DNA from: Gnetum montanum
Taxonomy: Eukaryota; Streptophyta; Gnetopsida; Gnetales; Gnetaceae
DNA length: 52,426 nucleotides
NCBI GenBank assembly: GCA_015680685.1
Contig: MNCI01001885.1
Span: forward strand, 66,006-118,431
Direction: 5' to 3'
Below are positions 21,375 through 31,083 of the stretch, piece by piece. The position numbers were made by a program, and so were the translations under genes. Within the stretch, counting starts at the first letter, position 1, and each line of letters opens with the position of its first letter. The notes beneath the pieces were generated by a model. It saw nothing but the letters and a program-made list of their open reading frames with translations. It made no database searches and was not told where the DNA came from.

Positions 21375-21810
21375 TACAGGCCAAGTCAAGGCACGCCTGA
21401 GTTGGGTTGGAATTTTGGAGAGGTTTGGGCCTAGATCATGGCTGCCATGTTGTTTCCACGAATTGGATGTTTGATTGCTTTATTGTTGGCAGCTATCGTT
21501 GTTGTTGAAAATGCAAATGTGTTTTACTTACCTGGGAGTTATTCGCATGTGTAACCACATAGATTTGCACTTTCAATGAAGGTTAACTCTCTCACATCTG
21601 TGGAAACAAAGCTTTTAGGATGGAAGCTAGTTATGAATGATGTTTTCAGGTCACCTTTACACTTTCAATTACTTTGCATCATGGTGGGGAAATGGAGTGT
21701 AGATCTTGCGGATGGTCGTTGTTACAATTCTATTTGTAGCTTTTGGATTCATCTCTCTTGCATCTCGAGGAATTTTGATAACTAAAATGTTGTTCTTCTA
21801 TTCGATTTAG
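21375..21810 (+). pseudogene. Captured TM9SF (nonaspanin) transcript fragment
   Basis: The ATG at 21438 opens a signal-peptide-like start (MAAMLFPRIGCLIALLLAAI) followed by NVFYLPGSYSH, the start of the luminal domain of the TM9SF/EMP70 family. After an in-frame TAA the same frame gives KVNSLTSVET, another N-terminal TM9SF block. It then fuses directly to GWKLVMNDVFRSP and LLCIMVG, a block that in the intact family lies about 200 residues later, just after the first membrane helix. A +1 frameshift leads to TILFVAFGFISLASRGIL (about 21724-21776), the next helix. Most of the luminal domain and the last helices are missing. 21375-21437 may be the host 5' leader. Joined blocks without introns suggest an mRNA origin. 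Confidence 0.8.
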
Positions 21811-22041
21811 GGTGTTACTACTAAGTATATGGCTATTATCGAGGCTTCTAAAGAAGCCATTTGGTTGAAGGGACTTCTTGAAGGACACACCATTAGTAAA
21901 TTGGAGTTCTATGAACACTACGTTTTCAAGAAGCAGAAGAGAGTTAATCTTAGCAAAGTTAGTACTCATGATAACATGATCAAGTTACTTCATATTGCCA
22001 AGTTTGAGCATTTCTTGAACTTGGTTGGTGTTTCTTATTAA
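21811..22041 (+). pseudogene. Copia RNase H C-terminus
   Basis: KYMAIIEASKEAIWLKGLLEG matches the copia RNase H motif EYMA-x-x-EA-x-KEA-x-WLK. It is followed, after an internal deletion, by VSTHDNMIKLL and KFEHFLNLVGV, the usual copia pol end. It is immediately followed by a PPT-like ATGGAAGATGTGGAGACC. Confidence 0.75.
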
Positions 22042-22229
22042 GTTATTTTGTTGTTTGTTATGGAAGATGTGGAGACCTTTTATTGAAGGCACCTAGTGGC
22101 TGACAACTAATTCTAGCAGTAGTACATTGTGCATGGAACCTGCTGAGGGCCTAACATGTGATTATGTTGCAAGTATGGATGAACTAGTTCATCAACAGCT
22201 CTTTGAGGGAGTAAATGATGATATCAATT

Positions 22230-23736
22230 GGGGAGAGTTGGAGATTCCTAACAATTTCAACTAAGAACCCCTTGAATTAAAGACACTATCGACCGAAATG
22301 GAGTATGTATTCTTAAAAAATGGAAAGCTAGTCATTATTAATGCTAAACTTGCTATAGGATAAAAGAAGATGTTGATGAATGTTGTGGAAAAATGGTCAG
22401 TATCCTTTGCCTAGTCACATTCTGAGCTTACAAGAATAGATTCAAGAATATCCTAGCACTAGATATACATTGACCCTATTGTTAAGTTGAAACGACATTT
22501 GCAATGGAGATTGAATTCCAAATTAAAGCAGATTATCAAAAAGGAGATCAAGCAACTCCTCAAGGTAGAATTCATCTACCCTACTGTGAATAGTGAGTAG
22601 ATTAGCCCACTTGTGATCATGCCCAAGAATGGAGGCAAATGGCAACTGTGCATCGACCTTTGGCTGCTTAATATGGCAACTTTCAAAGATCATTTTCTAT
22701 TACCCTTTGTTGACCTAGTGTTGAACACCATTTCTGGGCATAGCTACTACAACTTTCTGGATGGTTATAGCGGCTATAACCAAATCCAAATCGCACCAGA
22801 GGACCAAGTGAAGATGACTTTCGCAAATCCTTGGGGGACTTTTGCTTACCATCAAATGTCATTCGGTCTATGTAATTCCCCAACTACATTTCAATGATTA
22901 GTCCTTAGCATTTTCCAACAATAAGTTGATAATGAGGCAGAAGTCTTCATGCATGAATTTTCTACCTACAGAGCTACATTCGAGCAAACCCTGGACTGTC
23001 TTGAGTAGGTGTTGAGGAGATATGTCGAAACAAACCTTCGACTTAATTGGCAAAAGAGCCATCTTATGGTCTAGGAAGGCATAGTCTTGGGGCACCGTAT
23101 CTCAAAAGTAGAAATTGAGGTAGACCCTGAAAAGATAAGGGTCATTCAAGGAATAACCCATCAACCAGTAACAATTAAAGAAGTGTGGTCATTCCTTGAT
23201 CATACTAGGCTACTATCGACGCTTTATCGAGAACTGTTCCAAAATTGCTAAGCCATTGGTTGAATTAACAAAGAAAGATGAACCATTTGTCTAGACTCCT
23301 GCATGTGAAACAACATTTCAACAACTGAAGCAAAGCTTGTTGAGACCCCAATTCTACAAGCACCTACTTGGTCCAAGCCATTTCATGATGATTGATGCAT
23401 CAAATTATGCTTTGGGGGTAGTGCTTATGTAGATGGATGATCAAAGACATCCATATTACATTTACTATGCAAGTCAGAGTATCGTAGGTGCATAGCTAAA
23501 CTACACCACTATGGAAAAAGACTTGATGGTAGTGGCGTTTGCCTTAGAAAAGTCGAGGCACTATGTGCTTGGTTATAAAGTGTTCAAGCACACAAATCAT
23601 AGCACCATCTAGTTTTTAATGAATAAACCAATGATGAGCCTCTATGTCATATGGTGGCTCATGATTTTGCAAGAGTTTGATCTTATAATGGTAGATCAAA
23701 AAGGTGTAGGAAATGTGGTCATTGACCACTTATCAC
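22230..23736 (+). pseudogene. RT and RNase H of gypsy copy B
   Basis: RT blocks: SPLVIMPKNGGKWQLCID (about 22600), DHFLLPFVDLVL, FLDGYSGYNQIQIAPEDQ and WGTFAYHQMSFGLCNSPTTFQ (to 22897). These are typical of the Athila/Tat lineage. The catalytic F-x-DDF box reads FMHEF (about 22950), so both Asp are lost. The connection (NLRLNWQKSHLMV, VLGHRIS) and RNase H blocks (KDLMVVAFALEKSRHYVLG near 23520) follow across several frames. The end just before the gap carries LIMVDQKGVGNVVIDHLS. Many stops and frameshifts are present. The lesions show it is dead. Confidence 0.85.
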
Positions 23737-23952
23737 NNNNNNNNNNNNNNNNNNNNNNNNNNNNNNNNNNNNNNNNNNNNNNNNNNNNNNNNNNNNNNNN
23801 NNNNNNNNNNNNNNNNNNNNNNNNNNNNNNNNNNNNNNNNNNNNNNNNNNNNNNNNNNNNNNNNNNNNNNNNNNNNNNNNNNNNNNNNNNNNNNNNNNNN
23901 NNNNNNNNNNNNNNNNNNNNNNNNNNNNNNNNNNNNNNNNNNNNNNNNNNNN
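23737..23952. other. Assembly gap (216 N)
   Basis: Falls between RNase H and the integrase of copy B. Copy C has continuous sequence there (about 48950-49400). Confidence 0.99.
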
Positions 23953-24930
23953 GACAGCTCGAATGGAGGGGCCACAATAATGGATTCAACCTCTCGAGCC
24001 ATTCGATATTTGGGGCATTGACTTTATGGATCCCATCACACCTATGTCAAATGGAAAGGCGTATATAATAGTCATGGTTGACTATTGCACTAAGTGGGTA
24101 GAAGCAGCAGCTGTCACTAATTGTACATCCACTGCTGCTACTCGGTTTGTACAACAGAACATCATAAACAAGTTTGGTGTGCCTCGTGTGTTAATCTTTG
24201 ACAATGGAACTCATTTCATAGGTGCTACTTTTTGAAAACTCATGCAACTCTTGGGGGTTGAAAATAAGCTCACAACACCTTATCACCCTCAAGCCAATGG
24301 TCAAGCTAAAGTCACTAATTAGGAGATTACGAAAATTCTAACATGCACTATTAGTAAGTATCGAAGGGACTGGAGCACCAAACTAAACGATGCCCTTTGG
24401 GCCTATTGCTCCACATGGAAGCTTCCCATAGGTTATTCTCCCTATGAGCTTGTGTACGGAAAATTACCAACATTGCCCATTCAATCCAAACTCCGTACAC
24501 TCTCTACAGCCTGTGACCTTGACATGGATCTAAGTCTAGCACAAAAGGAAAGATTAATGAACCTCAACTTGCTAGATGAAAATCGATTAATGGCTCTATC
24601 ATCCAACGAAGTGCATAAGGCATTCAACAAGAAATTCCATGATCTCAAAATAAGAAAAGTCAAGTTTCAACTAGGAGACAAAGTTCTCTACTGGAATCCC
24701 GCACACACACCTCAATGAACCAAGTTTCAAACGTTATGGGAAGGACCTTATATTATTGAAGAGACTTTTCCAACCAAGGCCATGATCATATATAAACCTG
24801 ATAGCTTAGATAAGAAGCAATTAGTCAACATCCAACAACTGAAACCTTTCCATGAGCCCAAGCCAACCAACTCAATAGAAACCTCACAACATGGATAGCC
24901 ACACTCAATTTTTCAGATCTCCTCCTTCCA
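23953..24930 (+). pseudogene. Integrase of gypsy copy B
   Basis: Core: [39 protein letters not shown] (first Asp), [12 protein letters not shown] (second Asp) and TTPYHPQANGQAKVTN, where the catalytic Glu is Lys and the next Arg codon is a stop. It continues YRRDWSTKLNDALWAY, GYSPYELVYGKLP and the C-terminal HDLKIRKVKFQLGDKVLYWN and LWEGPYII. Three stops interrupt it (24235, 24320, 24716). It would have inserted element cDNA; this copy cannot. Confidence 0.85.
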
Positions 24931-26957
24931 ACTTAGTCGTGGGGGAGATGGCCATCCATACTAACACTTGAAGTGGCTCCTTAGTCTTTCAACTTTTTGT
25001 TTTACACATTTTTGGTTTTACAACTTTTTATTTTTCATATTTTTTGTTTTACATCTTTTTGTTTTTTAGGTTATTAATCTTTTCTAAGTTTTTTTTTACA
25101 CCATCGTTAGTATATTTAATATTTCTTGAATATCTTTTACTTTATTTTATATTTTCTCATGTTTGGTGTAATTTTCTACTATGCTAATAAGGTACTAGGC
25201 ACAATGGTAATGTGTTATTCGATGGTGGTATGTATCATTTGTGATCTAATTGTTGATGTTTGGTTTTTGACTTTGAATGTTGTTACTAACAACTAGGACA
25301 TGGATTCTTTTCATGTAGTAGGCAGTGAGTCCACATCATTCACCCATCCACACACTCTATGGTTTTCCTTGTTTTGGAAATGTGCAGCCCCTTTTTCATT
25401 AATACAACTTTAATAAATTTTGGACTTGTGTAGTTTCTGGGATTGGGAAGGATTCAAAGGTTCAAATAGGGTGTGGCTTCAAAGGGATGTGGTATTATTT
25501 GGGCTTTTCCATTTCCCTATGTGTAGGGGTGTTCTTGTGAACTTCTCACCGTTCCATGTCATTCCACAACAGGAAGTCAAATAAGTCCTTGCATGGTGGT
25601 CCTCATAAAAAAACGTGAGAGATTAGATGAGGATTCAAAGCACACCCGTTGGACAAAATAAACGTGAAAATGCATGGGTCTTTTCATGGTGTGGTTCTCA
25701 TTCAATAATAATAATATGGGAAGTCAAAGCACACCCCTTAGACCAAATAAAAGGGCTACAAGCACTGGTTATGGGACTTGTCTTGTCTCCTCTAACTAAG
25801 ACCCTTTCTCACTTCCTATTTCTTCTTCAATTTGGAATGGTGGTTGTTTTGTGGGAGCATTCTTGTGTCTCAGGGGATGGACTAGTCTTAGAATGTCGAT
25901 GCGAAGTCATTGAAAGTGATTGGTTTTGGTCTAGACTAAGGATGGATCCTACCGAGTTATTTAATCACAAACTCCACAAGGGACTTCATGTGACCATAAT
26001 TAGGAACTCCATTTCATTCTCTCTTTCATCCATCTATGTTTTTCATGTCTCACCTCTTTACCAGTTTCATGTTTTGATTTAATGTTTTGGTTGATGTGTT
26101 GGGATTCTCAGTCAGTTACTTCTAAGTTTTTGTACTTAACCTTCCGTAACCATTAATCATTCATGGAGCCCACGGACTCCTTGGTTTGAAGTTATGCAAG
26201 AGCATAAAAGCCTTGTGCCTACTTTGGGGAGGACCCACTTACATATCTTTTGGTTTGGTTAAGTTAAGTTCTTTAACCTTAGACATTTTTACAATTTAAT
26301 TCTTTTTATTTACCCCATCAATGCCATCCAATTGTGTGCATCTTCACAACTGTTTTCAGTGAATTCTTTCTTTTTATTGTTATGAATTTCTATACCCTCT
26401 TTTCAGTATTCCTTGTGTTAAGCTTTTTCTAAATTTTATGGACCACTTCTCTTACCTAACCTATTTTTCAATCTTACCACTAACATTATCAAGCAACCAA
26501 TATACCACAATCACAACTTAGCTAGGTATAACCACTGACGAGACAAGGTATTCAACTACTATGTGTTACACTTTCTATACTAATCCTTGATTTTGTTGTG
26601 ATTGCAATGGGAAGCATGGACTGGAAGGAGGACTATCTTCACCAAGGATGATGCAGCAATATCACTCACGAGAGATTGTTCATGATCGCTAGATCTCTTC
26701 TACCTCTCCCTCATTCTTCTGATGTCAAGAGGGGTTGGATGTCCATTGGATCCGAGGGTGTTCTTTCCTATTGTCAAGAACACCCAATTTTATACACAAT
26801 TGTAATGACGTATGCTCGGGCACTTTTGTATTTGTCTATTTCTTCTGTGTCACTTTGCATGTCAGTCAAACATTCCATTCCTCCTAATATATTTTGTAAG
26901 GGGCTTGTTCCTCTTCTTTTATACTCGAGGACAAGTTTTCATTCAATCATGGGGGTA
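24931..26957 (+). other. 3' non-pol region of gypsy copy B
   Basis: It opens with a PPT-like motif (24931-24948, ACTTAGTCGTGGGGGAG) and T-rich sequence. A segment near 25560-25780 repeats a short block twice (TCAAAGCACACCC at 25632 and 25725). ATG 26607, after TTGTTGTGATTGCA, is the env-position start; its short frame reads MGSMDWKEDY. The frame at 26676-26960 ends SFHSIMGV next to the LTR. The final PPT is about 26946-26957. No recognised protein. Confidence 0.55.
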
Positions 26958-27812
26958 TGATGAATTGTGTTTTACATGAGCCCTGATATCGGGTATCCGA
27001 TATTGGGGTGGCTACAATATCGGGTATAGAATATTGGGTATGCGATATCATAGCCCAAGTTGCGATATCGGGTATGCAATATCGTGGGGTATTCCTAGGC
27101 CTATAAATACAGCCCTTGGGCACATGATTCAAGGGGGAGTCTTTCAGTCAAGTAGTAAAATTCTTGCAGTTTGTTTATTCAAGAGTTAAAATATTTTCCA
27201 AGTGCCCGCAGCAAGAGATCTAAGTGTAATTGGATCTTTATTCAAGCATTGATGTACTTGAACACATCATTGTGTTAGCAATAAAAACAAGCTCTTTGAT
27301 TCATCCTTGCAACACTTGAGACTTTCTTTCTTTATGCATTTATACATTATGATTTTATGCAATTCACATTTAACATTATTCATTGAGCAATTAAGTTTGA
27401 TTAATTAAGTAATTAATTAAAATACACAAGCATGACCCCTTCGAACATACGTGTGACTCTTATTAGCTTAGAAACGATTAGTGTTTGACAACCTAGCAGT
27501 GTTTACACGAAGTTCAAGATGTGTTCAAGAAGTGGGGACGGTTACTTGTGTTAGGTTAGATTAGACAATAGTTCACTTAGCATTTAATTACTCTCACTTT
27601 CATTATTGTTTTAGGTGATCAAATTGATAAAACATAAAATGATAAAAATCTTATGCCTTAGTCACACTTAACCATACACTTGCATTTCACAAGTGAGACT
27701 GGGAAGACAACACGAACTCACCATTTAGCTCTAGCATACTTGGTAATTAAAGTCTGCGGAATTCGACTAGATCACGTGTGAACGCCTGTGATTCGTATGG
27801 TTGGGCCTAGGG
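26958..27812 (+). repeat. 3' LTR of gypsy copy B, end truncated
   Basis: It starts TGATGAATTG after ATCATGGGGGTA. The palindrome array (about 26985-27090) has at least six GATATC- or AATATC-type sites. TATA box 27102-27109. The homologous end (GTATGGTTGGGCCTAGGGG) stops before the CTCATCA terminus. Confidence 0.85.
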
Positions 27813-28960
27813 GCAATAGGTTTATAAGAACTTTCTTTTGAAAATTTGCTATACAAACTTAGTAGGGACCATCTATCTATTTCTCAGAAAAAAAATCAGA
27901 TATATCACTCACTTTCCCCCAATAGTACATAGCATCAATGCCTCCAGGCATAGTGCAACCAAGTGCATTTGCATCATCTTCATAGACTTCCCCTCTACCA
28001 TGCAGTCCACCCCATTTTGTGGGGTGTCAGACCCCAAAAAATAAATTTAATTAATAGAGAAAAAAGAAAATAGTACAAAGGGGATAAAAGAGAGGGTCAA
28101 AAAAGATGAAGAGGTCTCAAAGAAGGAGACACTAACAGCCAAAGGGGAAAAGCTCACCTCAAAAGAGGAGAAACTACAAGAAATTAGGAAAAACAGGAGA
28201 GAAAAAGTTTAAGAGCTCAACTGCAGCATTAGCTGTTGAGCAATGTCTCATTGAATAGATAAGGAGAGAATATTAATAGGAGAATCACTTTGAAAAACCA
28301 CATTTTGGGCATGCACACCTACGCATTAACTTGCACCCATACGAGGGCATTCTAGTTTACCCCACGTTTTTGGGTATGCACAATTGCAAAACAGCTAGCA
28401 CCCCCATATATCGTGCGAAAGGGACAACCCCTAAACACCATCGTGCACACATAGACAAACATCGAAGGGCAAAGTTCCTAGAAGGACTCCCGGCCACAAA
28501 CCTATTAAATTGAACCAGTTGCCTATGTAGCCAATCCATTGCTTGCTTTATAAATAGGGGCTCAAGCAGCTACAATTCCTTGAGCAGGCCCTACCGTTGG
28601 TATTGGAAATGTTTGTAACTTTGCGTTAACTTCGGAGTCATTCCAGGGCTAAAGCCCCTTCCCTCGGAGAATGTGTACAATTGTACACCCTTTCCTTGAA
28701 TACGTTGAACAGCCTCGATATGGGGTTCTTCACCGTGCATAGCGGATTCCACTAAATGCTCCTCGCTATCGGGCAACAAAGATTAATTGAACCCATATTT
28801 GCTCGGTGGATACAAGCTGCTAAACTACTGGTCAAATCAAAATGTTATTTTTGTTATTTTCGTTTTTGTTTTTGCGTGTGCCCCAGCCGGCGCCGGCGCA
28901 CCACCACGGAATGATTTGGAACTATGACGGGGTCAGAACGACTATTTTTAATGGCTGACA
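27813..28960 (+). other. Unclassified sequence, possible LTR relic
   Basis: From 28025 it reads TGTCAGACCCC, a frequent LTR start. A TATA-like TTTATAAATAGGGG follows at 28548-28561, and a GC palindrome GCCGGCGCCGGC lies near 28885-28900. This fits an LTR of roughly 0.9 kb from an unrelated family, but no PBS, partner or target duplication could be identified. An inverted repeat CACCCC-ATTTT-GTGGGGTG flanks the putative start. No coding sequence. Confidence 0.3.
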
Positions 28961-31083
28961 CATTCTTTTTAAAAAGTAGTTGTCAAGACAGTTGAGCAGT
29001 TTTAGTTGAAGTTTTTATGGAGTCCTCATCAATGAAGTCGAAGATTCAATGCAATGGCTTCACGTGTGATCACCTAGCGGATTATCTAGAAGGTCAGAGC
29101 GTTGGAAAGCTCTACTGCTAAAATATAGCAGTGTTCGGGTTGCTATTTTAGCAGTGTTTGGGTAGCTAGCAATCAAAACGATACAAAATGAAAACAAAGA
29201 ATGGATCAAAGTAACCAACTTAAAGTTTCTCTACCATATATGGTAATAATCCCAACTCAATTATTAACAAAGTACTCAACCTAAACCATCCGCCATGCAT
29301 TTCCTCATTTTCCTCTGAAAGCCAGTGGCAGACTTTGCACATGTGAGTGGGAGGTGCCCCTGAAAATGTGAAGAAAATTAAAATATTGATCATCTGTTTT
29401 ACAGTTCTGTCCAGGTAAGTAAAACTGTGGAGCTGCACTATCAATAATGTATCAAAGCTCCAAGTCACCTTCCATTATGATTTCGCTCATATTTGAGGTT
29501 GGTAACAGACCGTCAATGTATCCAAAAGGCATATAAGTCTTATTAGTTGCAGTTCTATTGCTTGGCATAGAACCTTATGGAAACTTGACTGCACTTCAAA
29601 TCTTTTGGATTGACATATTCGTGTACTTCTGCATGTGCATCAGTATCCAAACCATCTGCCGCAATTTTCCCAAAAATGAATTTAATCTTCCGAATATTGA
29701 ATTTCATGTTTAGGTACAACTCAGATTTCATGATTTATTACATAAATTCTGACACTGCTTAAAAGTTTTCCAGATTCCTAAAAGTTATCCCGTAATTCTG
29801 GGTGAATGGCTCTCCACTGGTTTTGTATAACAACATTATCACAAATTTTCAAATTAGTTGCAACGAATTAAGCAACCAACCTTTGTGCTGTACTCGGTCT
29901 ACAATTAGTGTAACTTTCACAGACTTTCTACGCTATCAAGCTATCAATGAAAAACCAAACAAACATAATCATGTTTTAGTAGTTTGAACTTTTTTCTAAT
30001 TAGTAAGAAACTAATATATTCATTTTTAAGATATTGAATTTTTCAGTGAACCAGTGAAATTAAGTTGAAATTTAAGTTAAACAACATCCAGAATAATTGA
30101 TAAATTCCTAAGGTTGCGGCTTTGCCACCTGTTATGAAGGGTTGACCTCTCTTTCCTTGATGGAATTCTTCTGGTTTTTAAATGCCTCAGTAGCCTTTTT
30201 TAGCTACAATTCATTAGAAACACGTCGGTTACGATTAAAAAAGTGGACGAAAAAGTGTAGGAACAAGTCCTGCAAAACATTGTGTTAGCTGTCGTGCTTT
30301 ATTTTTGCCTTTTCAAGCTGTATCACCTGTTATTCAAGATGTAGGATTTTGCCAAGCTGTACCAACTGTTATTCAAACCGTAGGGTTTTGCCCAACTGCC
30401 AGAGCATTCATGACTCATAAGTCATATGACAATAGCTTGGGTTTTGGTCGAGTAGCCTCAGTAACATTCATAAAAGACAAAGGGTGTTTCCAGCAACTAT
30501 AGTGAAGGAAATTATCAAAATGCTCTATCGTGCTCAGTTTTTTGAATTGAAAGTAGGAATTCCGATGGCTCTCTCAAGTTTGTACTATATATTTCAGATA
30601 CAGGACAAGATCTTTTGGCAAAAAAAGGCACTAGTATCAAAACGAGCACTATGGCTGTATTTGACCGACTTGAAAGGGCAGACGTCGCTGCACACTGCAC
30701 TCCAGTCTATACAAAGATTCAAACATATGTTTCACTCAAAACCAATGGAAAACAAGAAACGCATTCTTGCTAAAAATGGCCAATGGATGGTCATTCGATA
30801 ACCATCACATATTTACAGCTTGATATCAACCTCAAATAAGTTTTCATCGGATGGCTTTGAAGCCTGGATCACATGACCAGATCATCAATACAAAAAACAT
30901 GGATTTCAGAAACGGCGTGCATGAAGAAATGCATTCTGGAGCTGGCCCCCAACCTTAAAGCAAAACATCTGAAATACTTTACAGGGTGGGGCTTAACTCT
31001 GTACCGAGGATTAAGAAATGAAACTCGGCATTTTTACGAGTACGATGCAGAACATAACCTCCCGAGCTTCACTCCCGTTTGCC
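28961..31083. other. Intergenic sequence downstream of the hydrolase gene
   Basis: No convincing gene. The plus frame 30484-30801 (105 codons) has no recognisable domain and overlaps the likely 3' UTR of the minus-strand gene. Short repeats: TAGCAGTGTT units near 29130-29160 and a 39-base pair of direct repeats at 30316-30393 (CAAGCTGTA...GTTATTCAA...GG-TTTTGC). The part closest to 31083 probably contains the 3' UTR and polyadenylation site. Confidence 0.5.
30316..30393. repeat. 39-bp direct repeat, two units
   Basis: Both units read CAAGCTGTA, then CTGTTATTCAA, then GTAGG, then TTTTGC, with a few substitutions. Confidence 0.8.

Larger units (their letters stand above)
20624..22110 (+). mobile_element. 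Rearranged copia retrotransposon carrying a host TM9SF fragment
   Basis: Order: LTR start (20624-20710); RNase H tail plus PPT (20711-20790); full LTR (20837-21286); initiator-Met-type PBS (21289-21300); gag start (21318-21374); captured TM9SF sequence (21375-21810); RNase H tail (21811-22041); PPT region (to about 22085); then truncation before a 3' LTR. The single LTR with element 3' end on its left and PBS on its right indicates two copies recombined through one LTR. Nearly all of gag, protease, integrase and RT is missing, so the unit depended on others to move. Confidence 0.8.
22147..27812 (+). mobile_element. Ty3/gypsy copy B, 5' truncated
   Basis: It begins shortly upstream of RT and continues through RT, RNase H, a gap, integrase, PPT-like motif, 3' region and an LTR lacking its last 15 or so bases. 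Gag, protease and 5' LTR are absent. Sequence and order match copy C (inverted) and copy A. The left boundary is against the copia remnant; the right against unclassified sequence. Confidence 0.85.

Noticed and set aside
30484-30801. 105-codon plus-strand frame
   Set aside because: No recognisable domain, and antisense to the probable 3' UTR of the hydrolase gene.
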